From Pectobacterium atrosepticum (lineage in GTDB: Bacteria; Pseudomonadota; Gammaproteobacteria; Enterobacterales; Enterobacteriaceae), in NCBI GenBank assembly GCA_019056595.1, contig CP036163.1:2480001-2544000 (forward strand): 64,000 nt of DNA. Direction: 5' to 3'. The notes under the pieces are model-generated. The model was not told where the DNA came from and did no database searches. It saw only the letters and a program-made list of their open reading frames with translations. This document shows, in pieces, positions 19,515-29,810 of the stretch. Position numbers and translations under genes: made by a program. Within the stretch, counting starts at the first letter, position 1, and every line of letters begins with the position of its first letter.

Positions 19515-20921
19515 ATGACTCTAGAACACCAATTCGATTATGATGCCATCATTATTGGTTCCGGTCCCGGCGGTGAAGGTGCAGCAATGGGATTGGCCAA
19601 GCACGGTGCTAAAATTGCGGTGATTGAACGCCACTACAATGTCGGCGGCGGCTGTACCCACTGGGGTACAATTCCTTCCAAAGCCCTCCGCCACGCCGTC
19701 AGCCGTATTATCGAGTTCAATCAAAACCCCCTCTACAGTGACAACTCCCGCATTATTCGCTCTTCATTTTCCGACATCCTACGCCATGCCGACAGCGTCA
19801 TTGGTCAGCAAACCCGTATGCGACAAGGATTTTATGAGCGTAATCAGTGCGAGTTATTCTCCGGTGAAGCCAGCTTTATCGACGCGCATACGATTGCCGT
19901 TCACTACCCAGACAATACCCATGAAACGCTGACTGCCGCGAATATCATTATCGCCACGGGGTCACGCCCGTACCATCCGGTAGAAGTCGACTTCAACCAC
20001 CCGCGCATTTATGACAGCGACTCTATTCTGCAACTCGACCACGAGCCTCAGCACGTCATCATCTATGGCGCGGGCGTTATCGGCTGCGAGTATGCCTCTA
20101 TCTTTCGCGGCCTGAGCGTTAAAGTCGATTTAATCAACACCCGCGATAGGCTGCTGGCCTTTCTCGATCAGGAAATGTCGGATGCGCTGTCCTACCATTT
20201 CTGGAACAACGGCGTAGTTATCCGCCACAACGAAGAATTCGACAGTATTGAAGGGCTGTCTGACGGCGTCATCGTCAATCTGAAATCAGGCAAAAAGATG
20301 AAGGCGGATTGTCTACTCTATGCCAACGGACGCACGGGGAACACGGAAACGCTGGGGCTGGAAAATATCGGCCTGAGCACCGACAGCCGCGGCCAACTCA
20401 AGGTCAACAGTATGTACCAGACCGCGCTGGCACATATTTATGCCATCGGTGATGTTATCGGTTATCCCAGTCTGGCATCAGCCGCTTACGATCAGGGTCG
20501 GCTCGCCGCGCAAGCAATCATTAAAGGCGACGCCAGCGCACATCTGATAGAAGATATTCCCACCGGCATTTATACCATCCCAGAAATCAGCTCTGTGGGG
20601 AAAACCGAGCAAGAGCTCACCGCGATGAAAGTGCCTTATGAAGTTGGTCGAGCACAGTTCAAACATCTGGCACGAGCGCAGATTGTTGGGATGAATGTGG
20701 GGAGCTTGAAGATTCTGTTTCACCGCGAAACGAAACAGATTTTGGGTATTCACTGCTTTGGAGAGCGCGCCGCTGAGATTATCCACATCGGGCAGGCCAT
20801 CATGGAACAGAAAGGTGAAGGTAATACTATCGAATATTTCGTTAATACCACCTTCAACTATCCAACCATGGCAGAAGCTTACCGCGTGGCGGCGTTGAAC
20901 GGACTTAACCGCTTATTTTGA
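19515..20921 (+). CDS. sthA: Soluble pyridine nucleotide transhydrogenase
   Basis: 468-residue FAD flavoprotein converting NADPH and NAD+ to NADP+ and NADH. FAD motif [12 protein letters not shown] near residues 13-24, NAD motif GAGVIGCEY near 183, and a C-terminal dimerisation domain ending LNGLNRLF. As in SthA generally, the usual CxxxxC redox pair is replaced ([13 protein letters not shown] has a single Cys). Its 3' end overlaps the oxyR 3' end by 9 nt. Confidence 0.96.
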   Translation: MTLEHQFDYDAIIIGSGPGGEGAAMGLAKHGAKIAVIERHYNVGGGCTHWGTIPSKALRHAVSRIIEFNQNPLYSDNSRIIRSSFSDILRHADSVIGQQTRMRQGFYERNQCELFSGEASFIDAHTIAVHYPDNTHETLTAANIIIATGSRPYHPVEVDFNHPRIYDSDSILQLDHEPQHVIIYGAGVIGCEYASIFRGLSVKVDLINTRDRLLAFLDQEMSDALSYHFWNNGVVIRHNEEFDSIEGLSDGVIVNLKSGKKMKADCLLYANGRTGNTETLGLENIGLSTDSRGQLKVNSMYQTALAHIYAIGDVIGYPSLASAAYDQGRLAAQAIIKGDASAHLIEDIPTGIYTIPEISSVGKTEQELTAMKVPYEVGRAQFKHLARAQIVGMNVGSLKILFHRETKQILGIHCFGERAAEIIHIGQAIMEQKGEGNTIEYFVNTTFNYPTMAEAYRVAALNGLNRLF

Positions 20922-21821
20922 CAGGTTTTCCATATAGCCCTGCATATGCTCGCGGATGGTATCAGCAAGCTGCTCATAGCGTGCGCGCAGCGGTGAACCG
21001 GGGCGATACACCAGCGCGATAGTACGCTTAGGTTCCGGTTTATAGCACGGTAGATAGCAGACGCCATCGCGTTCACGCTCACGCGGAACCGATAACGCTG
21101 GTAACAGCGTAATACCACTTCCGGCAGCGACCATGTTACGCAGTGTCTCCAGACTGGTCGCCCGGAAATGCGTATCTTCATCAGCCCCAGCCTGAAAACA
21201 GAAGCCCATTGCCTGATCGCGCAGGCAGTGGCCGTCTTCCAGCATCAGCAGCTTTTCACCCGCCAGATCGGACATCGCCACGCGTTCGCGGTTCGCCCAA
21301 GGGTGGTCCTGATAAATCGCCAGTTTCATCGGCTCGTCAAACAGGGGAACTTCGATAAAGGCTTCGGACTCTTTCACCATCGCCAGAATGGCACAGTCCA
21401 GTTTTCCGCTGTCCAACTGGGCAAGCAGTTGGTGTGTTTGCGCTTCGTGCAGATACATTTCAAGCTTGGGAAATGTACGGTGCAGCATCGGAATGATTTG
21501 CGGCAGCAGATAAGGCCCCACCGTGGGGATAAGGCCAATGTGCAGTGGCCCAGACATGCTTTCACCCTGCTGGCTAGCCATCTCTTTTAATACCTTGACC
21601 TCGCGTAATACCGTCCGCGCCTGCTCGACCAACAGCAGCCCAGCCTGCGTAAATAGTACCTTGCGACTGGTGCGCTCCAGCAGCATCACGCCTAGCTCAT
21701 CTTCCAACTTACGAATCTGTCCACTGAGTGTTGGCTGACTTACATGGCAGGAATCCGCCGCACGCCGAAAGTGGCGATGCTCCGCCAGCGCGACAAGATA
21801 CTCTAAGTCCCGAATATTCAT
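20913..21821 (-). CDS. oxyR: Hydrogen peroxide-sensing regulator OxyR
   Basis: LysR-type activator of the peroxide response. The redox cysteines C199 and C208 lie in [14 protein letters not shown] at the canonical numbers, and the N-terminal HTH is present. The ATG at 21821 ([10 protein letters not shown]) gives 302 residues; 25 upstream in-frame residues are not conserved. It converges on sthA with a 9-nt overlap of coding ends. No OxyS-like sRNA was recognised upstream. Confidence 0.96.
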   Translation of the reverse strand: MNIRDLEYLVALAEHRHFRRAADSCHVSQPTLSGQIRKLEDELGVMLLERTSRKVLFTQAGLLLVEQARTVLREVKVLKEMASQQGESMSGPLHIGLIPTVGPYLLPQIIPMLHRTFPKLEMYLHEAQTHQLLAQLDSGKLDCAILAMVKESEAFIEVPLFDEPMKLAIYQDHPWANRERVAMSDLAGEKLLMLEDGHCLRDQAMGFCFQAGADEDTHFRATSLETLRNMVAAGSGITLLPALSVPRERERDGVCYLPCYKPEPKRTIALVYRPGSPLRARYEQLADTIREHMQGYMENLSK

Positions 21822-22427
21822 TATTATTCTCCTTATCATGATAGCTAACAGCGATAGATAGGATACCAATGAACGACAATCCCTATCAACATCCAAAATG
21901 AATAATATATCCCACCGAAGCGTATCTATTTATTTCTACAAGAATAAAACAATATTTTTACGGTTTCGGTACCATCAGGGCATACCTACCAGCCCTCAGC
22001 CACGCTATAACAAGCGGACTGATATCTTCAAGCGATTTGGCGTCGACAGCATTTTGTGTGCGTCGGTCAGCGATACCCTCACGACCGATGTCTGGAAAGC
22101 TGACCAGAAGACAAAGCAACTAACGATATGGAAAATAAGCGAGTAGAAAAAATAGGATTCGAATATTCAGAGGGAATGGCTAATAACGTCGCCGAGCGGC
22201 CATCATCGTGTTATTAGAAATAAAAACTATTAGCGATGAAAACAGGCTCGGGAGATAAACGGTGGTTCAGATCAGTGACTGTCAGCAGAACCTTACGAAT
22301 TGGAATCTCATCCTTGAGACTCCTCCCTTTCAAGGCTCCCACAAGCCGTAGATTCAGGAATTCCAATACCTGAATCTACCGCAACTACGTGACAGCCATT
22401 TTTCTTCCTGAAATCTTGCGCGTCGCC
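21822..22427. other. oxyR-metF intergenic region, no gene recognised
   Basis: About 600 nt. An 82-codon plus-strand frame (21898-22146) has no recognisable features. Two inverted repeats lie near metF: GTAGATTCAGG with CCTGAATCTAC (22348-22379, 11-bp stem), and one around 22303-22325. Neither has a T run on the metF side, so terminator function is uncertain. The oxyR promoter should lie in the first 100 nt. Confidence 0.4.
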
Positions 22428-23363
<936 letters not shown>

Positions 23364-23365
23364 CT

Positions 23366-23397
23366 ACACGTCTATACGTTTAGACGTCTATATAGAA
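23366..23397. promoter_or_regulatory. MetJ operator (tandem met boxes) of metF
   Basis: Four contiguous 8-mers: ACACGTCT, ATACGTTT, AGACGTCT (a perfect met box at 23382-23389) and ATATAGAA, just upstream of metF. MetJ with S-adenosylmethionine binds arrays of this 8-bp phased type. Confidence 0.88.
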
Positions 23398-23569
23398 AAT
23401 GACGTAATCTGCTTAAAGAGTCAACGTTTTTCAGCCCGACAGGTGGTGATGATTACTCACGGTAAATGAAAAAAGTTCATGATGGATCAGGAGTGGTGAC
23501 CTTTATTCGCGAACCCAGAGGTATCGTGGGTTTTGCCGTTATCTGGCGTAAAAAATTATGCTGAGGAGA

Positions 23570-23820
23570 TAGCGGGCTTAGGATGAGCCGCAGGGACGCG
23601 GCGAAAGCTTGCGCCACGTCAGACAAAACGTCAGAGACGTTTTTGAACAGCACTTGTGCTGGCCCGAAGGGTGAGTCCCATTTATGGGGCGAGTAAACGC
23701 GTCACTGGCGGCTCGAAAGCGGGAACGATCGACGAAGGCACCGCGCAGCGGCGTAATTCACGCCAAAAAGCCTGGGGTCACGGGGCGAGCGGCGCTTGAG
23801 TAACCGTGTTGCCGGTCAAG
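23570..23820. repeat. Hairpin-rich structured element next to the IS110 transposase
   Basis: About 250 nt with successive inverted repeats on the plus strand: GCCGC/GCGGC, AAAACGTC-AGA-GACGTTTT, CAGCAC-TT-GTGCTG, CCCGAAGGG, GTCCCAT-TT-ATGGGGC, GGCGT-AATTC-ACGCC. The order GAAC-stem-GGCCC-loop-GGG-GAG-stem-GAGTA repeats the interior plan of the elements at 42461 and 51870, with different stem sequences. The terminal inverted repeats of those copies are not seen here. It could also hold an end of the adjacent insertion sequence. Confidence 0.6.
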
Positions 23821-23824
23821 CATT

Positions 23825-24814
23825 TTAATGGGGCATCATCCCATAATTTTTATCATAGGGCTGCTGAGTATGAAGTACGCCATAACACAGATGGACCAGT
23901 TTTCTCATCGCCGCACCTATTGCCAACATCTTCGACTTTCCTTTTAGCAATAGCCGTTCATACTGCGCTTTCACATGATGATTATGGCTGATGGCAGCTA
24001 TGGCTCCCATATAGAGTTTTGCCCGAATACCCGGTGGCCCTATTTTTGATAACCTTGCCCGGCCACGTACCGAGCTGCCTGAGCGACGCTCAACCGGGAT
24101 AACCCCCAGATATGAGGCCACCTGTTCCGCACTCCTAAAGTTATTGCTTCGGAGTATTGCTAGCATGTTCCATCCGATTTGTTCACCAACACCACTAATC
24201 GACTTCAGAAGTTTCAGGTCATTTTTTAGCCCGGGATGCTTATCTATGTGATCCGCGATCAGACGCTCAATCCTTGCCAGTTCGTCCTTTAAATTTTGCT
24301 CAATCGATTCCAATGACCCCACAATTTCCTCTGGAGGTCTTGTGGATTTTAACGTGTTCAGACGATTTTCTATGCGTTGTTTATCATTCAGCAGATTATC
24401 CCTGTGCTGTAGCAATGCCTTGAGTTTCCTTACTTCTTCCGAAGGGGGAGCCCAGCCATCCGGTTGTTTTAAGCAGCCGTAACAGGCAAACACATAAGCA
24501 TCAACCTTATCCGTTTTGGTCAATATCCCCATTCCTTTGGCGAATTCTCGTATCCGATGTGGATTTATCACGGACACCAGAATACCAGCCTGATGGAGAC
24601 CATAGGCCAGGTGTTCGTGATAAATACCGGTGGATTCTATTATGATATGAGCCTGGACGGGCTCGCACTTTTGCAACGCTAACCATTGCGTCAGAGATTC
24701 TGTCGAGTTTGTGCCATTGGGTAAAACTTTTGTCCTACGCTTACCTTTAATGCCATCAACCAATAAGCACACATCGATAAAACGTTTACTGATATCAATG
24801 CCGACGTAATACAT
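23825..24814 (-). mobile_element. IS110-family transposase (bridge-RNA type recombinase)
   Basis: 329-residue DEDD recombinase. The RuvC-like acidic residues are D7 (GIDISK), E60 (IIIESTGIY), D102 and D105 (TDKVDAYV), spaced as in IS110 enzymes. A central coiled-coil-like helix spans about 130-195. The C-terminal Tnp domain has the SYLGVIPVERRSGSSVRGR segment with the candidate nucleophile serine around 245-248. The frame is intact, so the element may be active. Element ends are undefined because this family lacks classical terminal repeats. It separates metF from the transporter operon. Confidence 0.93.
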
Positions 24815-25080
24815 AATGTCCCCCTTTCACTGAAGCCGTCACGCCCGTTCCGCTTGTACATTCAGAGTCAGTGCTCTAGGTAACCGTTCAATGTTAATGC
24901 TGGCGTGAAAGGTGAAACAGAGGGTTTTAACTCAATCACAAGGTTTATCTTTGCCGCCCGTTGAAACTCTCTCTGTCCCATGTGGGGATAGCTAATCACC
25001 ACATGGGATAAGATACAAGCCGTCCCGTGTCGGGCGCGTGCTACGAGGTAGCATGAAAATAACGACATTATCGCGCACGA
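24815..25080 (-). ncRNA. Candidate bridge RNA region of the IS110 element
   Basis: Non-coding stretch upstream of the transposase, where IS110-group elements encode their bridge RNA. The strongest structure is a 10-bp stem TCCCATGTGG/CCACATGGGA with a 13-nt loop (24976-25008). Further hairpins are GTCCCG-TGT-CGGGC (25022-25035) and GCTAC-GAG-GTAGC (25040-25052). Two internal loops matching donor and target were not established, so this is inference from position and structure. Confidence 0.4.
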
Positions 25081-25132
25081 AACCGTCTCCCAGACTGCAT
25101 AAAAATATGATTAAACGAAAGGAAATACGCCG

Positions 25133-25894
25133 TCAGTAACAAGGGAAATCGTGAAAATGCACGGTATGCCCGTCTTTCGTCGTCAGAAAAATAGCGTACT
25201 GCGGAGCTTCCAGACTGACTTCAAACCCCGGTGCGAAACGCAAGGCAGACTGATGATTGGTGCCGCGTATCGTACTGAACGATATGCCCCGCCAGCCACC
25301 GCTGGCAGGCCGGTGTACATGCCCCGCAGAAATATGCCGCACGTTACCGACGCGGTGACACACCTGATACAGCGTCTCTGCCGCCTCAGGTGCCAGCCGG
25401 ACGTCATCAAGCGCTGGCAGTCCAATCGACATCGGTGGATGGTGCAGGAACAGGAACACATTCTTTCCTTCAGCAGCCTGAAGCTGTTGCTCAAGCCATG
25501 CCAATCGCACGGAGCACAGCGTTCCGGCCACTTCACCTGCATGTAACGAGTCCAGCAGAATGACGTAATCATCTCCTACCGCCGTCGCGCTCTGCACAAA
25601 TCCATTGTCATCCGACAGCGTCGGGAACTGGGCCAAAAACACGTCCCGATCGTCGTGATTTCCCATCGTTACACGCCAGGGAACCAGTAGTTCAGCCAGC
25701 GCCGATGCCAGAAACGCATAGGATGCCACACTCCCGTCATCAGACAGATCGCCAGAGATGACCACCAGATCGACATCGCGATGGTGTGCGTTGATATCGG
25801 CAATCGCCGCTTTCAGTTGCCGCTCGGGATCGCGACCGTGCAAAGTGCCGCCTTCTGCGGTCAGATGGAGGTCGGAAAGTTGAATCAGTTTCAT
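25133..25894 (-). CDS. Calcineurin-like (class III) phosphodiesterase
   Basis: 253-residue binuclear metallophosphoesterase of the CpdA/GpdQ type. Metal ligands in order: DLH (D8, H10), SGDL (D49), GNHD (N79, H80), HHPP, and AGHVH near residue 205. The start at 25894 (MKLIQLSDLH) has GAGG upstream. It is the last gene of a minus-strand operon with an ABC importer and a LacI regulator. This suggests it hydrolyses an imported phosphodiester, perhaps a glycerophosphodiester or cyclic nucleotide. Substrate is unproven. Confidence 0.88.
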   Translation of the reverse strand: MKLIQLSDLHLTAEGGTLHGRDPERQLKAAIADINAHHRDVDLVVISGDLSDDGSVASYAFLASALAELLVPWRVTMGNHDDRDVFLAQFPTLSDDNGFVQSATAVGDDYVILLDSLHAGEVAGTLCSVRLAWLEQQLQAAEGKNVFLFLHHPPMSIGLPALDDVRLAPEAAETLYQVCHRVGNVRHISAGHVHRPASGGWRGISFSTIRGTNHQSALRFAPGFEVSLEAPQYAIFLTTKDGHTVHFHDFPCY

Positions 25895-25941
25895 CGTTAT
25901 CCTCGGTTTTGCTATCCACGCGCTATCGCCCATCAATGCCG

Positions 25942-26946
25942 TTACGCAGACTGGCGGCGGATTAACGGAGCGGCCACTTTCGCTCGGCACGCGGGTTCTT
26001 GTAGCTGAGATTGACGTCGATCGAGCAACGCCAACGCCTGTGCTGCCATCACTGCAGGATCCTGACGAAACGTTGTCAACGCATAGGCATCCCACCCTGC
26101 GGCCGGAATATCGTCAAACCCGATAACCATAAGATCCTGCGGAACAGCAAGTCCACACTGTTTTGCGCGATCGATCACGCCAAACGCCACTAAATCGTTA
26201 ACGCAGAACACGGCATCCGGCCTGACGGCTTTCGGGAGCGAAAACAACGTCTGCCCCACCGCCAGCCCGTCGTCATAATCCGTATCGCCACCGCGCACCA
26301 CAGCCACGGGCAGTCCTAACGCCCGCGCCTCATCGCAAAATGCCTGTTCACGCTCAATGATATTGGGCGTTGCCGAAGCTGCTCCGGCCAGAGCCAGACG
26401 CGTTCTGCCCGATGAGGCAAACAGCCGCGCCGCCATGCGCGCAGCGGTGTCATTATCGATGTGTACGCTGTCACACGCCGGTTCGTGCCGCCCGATGACA
26501 ATCAGTGGCTGCCCGTTTAGCTGTGCCAGTTCGACAAACTCTTTAGGCGGCGAGCCGGAAAGCACAATCGTTGCTTCTGCCCGATGGCCGAATAGAATAG
26601 AACGCGCTGCAACCATCGCTTCTCGCACATGGCCGGTGTTAATAAGAACAGGAATCGAGCCGCGTTGAATTAACGCCTGTGACAGCTCCGCGACCAAATT
26701 GGCACGAAACCCGACCTCGGGATGCGTCACCACCAGCCCCACCAGACGGCTGCTGTTCGCCAATAGACCACGCGCGAGATCGTTAACCTGATATCCCAGT
26801 TCCTGTGCTGCGGTCATCACTTTGGCATAGGTGGCAGCAGACACGCTTGCACCGGGGGTAAAACTACGGGACACCGCCGAGCGCGATACGCCAGCCCGAC
26901 GCGCGACATCCTGTGCGCTAACGTAACCCGGTTTACTCACCGTCAT
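25942..26946 (-). CDS. LacI-family transcriptional regulator
   Basis: 334-residue repressor-type protein. The N-terminal HTH is VSAQDVARRAGVSRSAVSRS; the periplasmic-binding-like effector domain includes VIGFDDIPAAGWDAYALTTF. It overlaps the upstream permease gene by 4 nt, so it is translated within the transporter operon. It probably controls that operon in response to the transported compound. Not CytR or PurR by sequence; no symbol assigned. Confidence 0.9.
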   Translation of the reverse strand: MTVSKPGYVSAQDVARRAGVSRSAVSRSFTPGASVSAATYAKVMTAAQELGYQVNDLARGLLANSSRLVGLVVTHPEVGFRANLVAELSQALIQRGSIPVLINTGHVREAMVAARSILFGHRAEATIVLSGSPPKEFVELAQLNGQPLIVIGRHEPACDSVHIDNDTAARMAARLFASSGRTRLALAGAASATPNIIEREQAFCDEARALGLPVAVVRGGDTDYDDGLAVGQTLFSLPKAVRPDAVFCVNDLVAFGVIDRAKQCGLAVPQDLMVIGFDDIPAAGWDAYALTTFRQDPAVMAAQALALLDRRQSQLQEPACRAKVAAPLIRRQSA

Positions 26947-27749
26947 TTCCCTATCCTTGCCATGACGTCAGCCTTCAAAAAACGCTCCACGACCAGCATG
27001 AACAGAACGGAAGGAATCAGCAGCACCAGCGCAGTAATGGAAGCGATTTGATAGTTACCGCCCGCCCCTGCGGTATAGAGCAGCAGTGGCATCATCTGTA
27101 CATCCGGCGCACCCACGAAATAGCTGCCGGTAAATTCGTCCAGCGATTCGAGGAAGACGAAAATGGCGGATGCCATCAAGCCCGGCATAGCCAGCGGCAG
27201 AGTAATATCGACAAAGGCGCGCCACGGTCCGGCGCCGATCGACCGTGCCGCCTGTTCCATTTCACGCCCCACCGCAGAGAACGCCGCTGAAGCAATCCAG
27301 ACGGCAAACACCAGTCCGTGCACCGTGTGAACCAGCACAACCCCCAGCAACGTGCCGTTCAGCCCCCATTGATAAAACAGGCGAGCGATATTGACGTACA
27401 CCGTCAGATTCGGAAACGCCTGTGGGATAAGAAATACCAACAGTATCAAGCCACGGGCAGGCAACGCCAGACGCGCCAGTGCATATCCAGCCGGAATCGC
27501 CAGCGCTAGTGAAGCCAGCACCGTAAACACCGCGACCAGTACGCTATTTCCCAACGCTTCCCAGGCCACGCCGCGCGGTGAAAACACTCGTTTCCAGAAG
27601 GCAAAACCCCAGTCATTAGGCAACAGGTGGGGATAGAACCATTTTTCCGCTACCGACCACAGCAGGAGGTTAGCCAATGGCCCGAAGATCAAGAAGATCA
27701 GTGTCCCCAGAATCAGCATTCTCGGGATCCACCACAGTACGTTCTTCAT
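26943..27749 (-). CDS. ABC transporter permease (second of pair)
   Basis: 268-residue inner-membrane permease, about six hydrophobic segments, of the PotC/ThiP-like BPD_transp_1 family. The EAA cytoplasmic loop is seen as EMEQAARSIGAGPWRAF followed by ITLPLAMPG. Overlaps the preceding permease by 4 nt and the LacI gene by 4 nt. Works with the genes at 27746, 28655 and 29811. Confidence 0.9.
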   Translation of the reverse strand: MKNVLWWIPRMLILGTLIFLIFGPLANLLLWSVAEKWFYPHLLPNDWGFAFWKRVFSPRGVAWEALGNSVLVAVFTVLASLALAIPAGYALARLALPARGLILLVFLIPQAFPNLTVYVNIARLFYQWGLNGTLLGVVLVHTVHGLVFAVWIASAAFSAVGREMEQAARSIGAGPWRAFVDITLPLAMPGLMASAIFVFLESLDEFTGSYFVGAPDVQMMPLLLYTAGAGGNYQIASITALVLLIPSVLFMLVVERFLKADVMARIGK

Positions 27750-28585
27750 ACCTTCTCCCTCATGTTCAGGCGGAGATAAATCACAGCAAACAGGCCGGTC
27801 ATCAGCAGGGAAATCACCCCCAACGCATTCGCCACACCATAATCGCCGTAGGCGTTAATACGGAAAGCTATATTGGCGGTTAGCATCGTCGGCGACTGGG
27901 CGTTGATCATCATCGGCACGGACAGTACCGACATCATGGTGACAAAAGAGAGAATGAGCCCAGTGAGCAGCGTTTGCCCAACCTGCGGCACCACAATTTC
28001 ACACAGAATACGCAGGCGCGATGCGCCTAAGTTACGGGCGGACTCTATCATCGTGCGATCCAGCGACGCCATGGCACCCGCGACCAACAGCGCCACAAAC
28101 GGCGTCTGCTTCCAGACGAAGGCGAATACGATGCCGCGCCAATCCAGCCAATTGCTGGCGCTGGCAATATCAACGATGCCAAGCGCATCCAGCGCGCCAT
28201 TCAGCCAGCCGTTTTTGGCCAGAAACGTGCGTAAAATTTGCCCTGTCACGATAAAAGGGATAAACAGCGGCCAGCGATATACCCAGCGCAACAGCGCGAC
28301 CATATGCGGGTTTTCCCCTAACGTCAGGTAACCGCCAATCAGAACGGACAGCACGCCGATTAGCAACGTAGCGAGGCCCACAATCATCAAGGTAAACAGG
28401 ATATCGGGCAGATACAGCGTCAATGCCGTGACAAAATTATCCATGCCCACGCCATTCTGACTGACGAAAGCGCCCCCAACCGACAGCCCCAGCGGAGCAA
28501 TAAAACAGACAGCCACCACCGCCAGCGCGGGTAGCACAAGCGCGATCCCCGCCAGTCGGGAAGAGAATTGGGATACTTGCAACAT
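27746..28585 (-). CDS. ABC transporter permease (first of pair)
   Basis: 279-residue permease with several transmembrane segments and an EAA-type loop (MIESARNLGASRLRIL then VVPQVGQTLLTG). Related to PotB and the permeases of 2-aminoethylphosphonate and iron importers. 4-nt overlap with the next gene implies coupling. Substrate is inferred only from the neighbouring phosphodiesterase. Confidence 0.9.
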   Translation of the reverse strand: MLQVSQFSSRLAGIALVLPALAVVAVCFIAPLGLSVGGAFVSQNGVGMDNFVTALTLYLPDILFTLMIVGLATLLIGVLSVLIGGYLTLGENPHMVALLRWVYRWPLFIPFIVTGQILRTFLAKNGWLNGALDALGIVDIASASNWLDWRGIVFAFVWKQTPFVALLVAGAMASLDRTMIESARNLGASRLRILCEIVVPQVGQTLLTGLILSFVTMMSVLSVPMMINAQSPTMLTANIAFRINAYGDYGVANALGVISLLMTGLFAVIYLRLNMREKV

Positions 28586-28654
28586 GAATGTCTCCGCGCT
28601 CTGGCTTCATCCCGCCAGAGCGCCTGTAGTACAAGTGTATATACCGCGAGTGAA

Positions 28655-29788
28655 TTACTTCGCCATCGCCTGCTCATAGGCGTTCAAAATCGCGGTGTGA
28701 TAAGGCGCGATAGGGAACGTCTTGCCTTTGCTTGCCAGCTCATCGGGCGTCACATCGGTAAACAGGCGTTGCCAAATTTCAGGTTTCAGCTCAGCCTGAA
28801 CGTACTTGGCATCAATCCCCGGATACCAGTTAAAGCGCTCTACAATCCCTTCGGCCTGTACTTTGGCGCTGGTTGCCAGTTCGACAAACTGTTTAGCCAG
28901 TTCACGGTTCGGTGCCTGCGCGGGGATGACATAGTGCATCGGTTGTCCCGGCATACCCGGTGTAGGAAGCAGCAGTTTGAAATTGTCTGGCAGTTGTCCA
29001 CTCGCTTTCCAGGAATAGAACATGTCGACCCACACTGGCCCCATGGCGATTTCACCACGGCTCAACATATCGAGCGTGCCCGCATTGCCCGGCGTCAGCG
29101 TCACGTTCTTGTTAAAGGCTTTCAGGCGTTCAAACGCTGGCTGCCATTTTTTCGCTTCCGCTTCGTCAAACGGTCCGTTCATCAGCTTCTGTGCATCGCC
29201 GCCGTAAGCGTAAATCCAGCCCATCACAAAACTGACGCCCGATGCACCGCCCTTAATGCCGTTATAGCCAAACATCTTCGGATTGGCTGCCGCCCACTGC
29301 TGGATTTCGTCATAGCTTTTAGGCGGATTAGCTACCATGCCAGGGTTATAAGCTAGTGCCGTCTGGCTACTGAACATCGGCATCACGTAGCCTTTAACAT
29401 CCGTCCCCATGGCTTTATCCGCTGCGGCCATGCTGACCAGCTTGCCGCTGGCGATATCATCGCGATACCTCAGCAGATCGCCCTTTTGCACCATCGGGCC
29501 GACAAATTTCTCATGCACAACCGCGACATCGGTGTCCCATACTTTGGCACCAGCAGCCTGCTGCGCATTAAAGCGCTCAAGAATCTTCTGCGACCCGGCA
29601 TCACCCGGACCAGTGCCAACAGCGCGCACTTTTACGCCGGGATGCTGCTTTTCAAACAGCGGCCCTAAGTATTCATTTACATAGTCGACCATATTCTGAT
29701 CGCCCGCCGTCAACACGGTTAATTCCTGTGCCTGCACAGCAGCCAGCGGCGTACTCATCATCAGCGTTGCAGCAAAAATGCGTTTCAT
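28655..29788 (-). CDS. Periplasmic substrate-binding protein (family 1)
   Basis: About 377-residue extracellular solute-binding protein. The signal peptide starts at MKRIFAATLMMSTPLAAVQA. The mature domain resembles spermidine, iron and phosphonate binders (LTVLTAGDQNMVDYVNEYLG, GPVWVDMFYSWKASG). The ATG at 29788 is preferred: the TTG five codons earlier contains the GGAG Shine-Dalgarno itself. Second gene of the operon, after the ATPase. Confidence 0.88.
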   Translation of the reverse strand: MKRIFAATLMMSTPLAAVQAQELTVLTAGDQNMVDYVNEYLGPLFEKQHPGVKVRAVGTGPGDAGSQKILERFNAQQAAGAKVWDTDVAVVHEKFVGPMVQKGDLLRYRDDIASGKLVSMAAADKAMGTDVKGYVMPMFSSQTALAYNPGMVANPPKSYDEIQQWAAANPKMFGYNGIKGGASGVSFVMGWIYAYGGDAQKLMNGPFDEAEAKKWQPAFERLKAFNKNVTLTPGNAGTLDMLSRGEIAMGPVWVDMFYSWKASGQLPDNFKLLLPTPGMPGQPMHYVIPAQAPNRELAKQFVELATSAKVQAEGIVERFNWYPGIDAKYVQAELKPEIWQRLFTDVTPDELASKGKTFPIAPYHTAILNAYEQAMAK

Positions 29789-29810
29789 ATCATTTGTCTC
29801 CAATTCAGGG

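Noticed and set aside
21822-22000. OxyS sRNA divergent from oxyR
   Set aside because: I looked for the E. coli-like OxyS 3' hairpin and terminator and did not find it.
21898-22146. 82-codon frame upstream of oxyR
   Set aside because: No recognisable features and unusual composition; it lies where the oxyR promoter should be.
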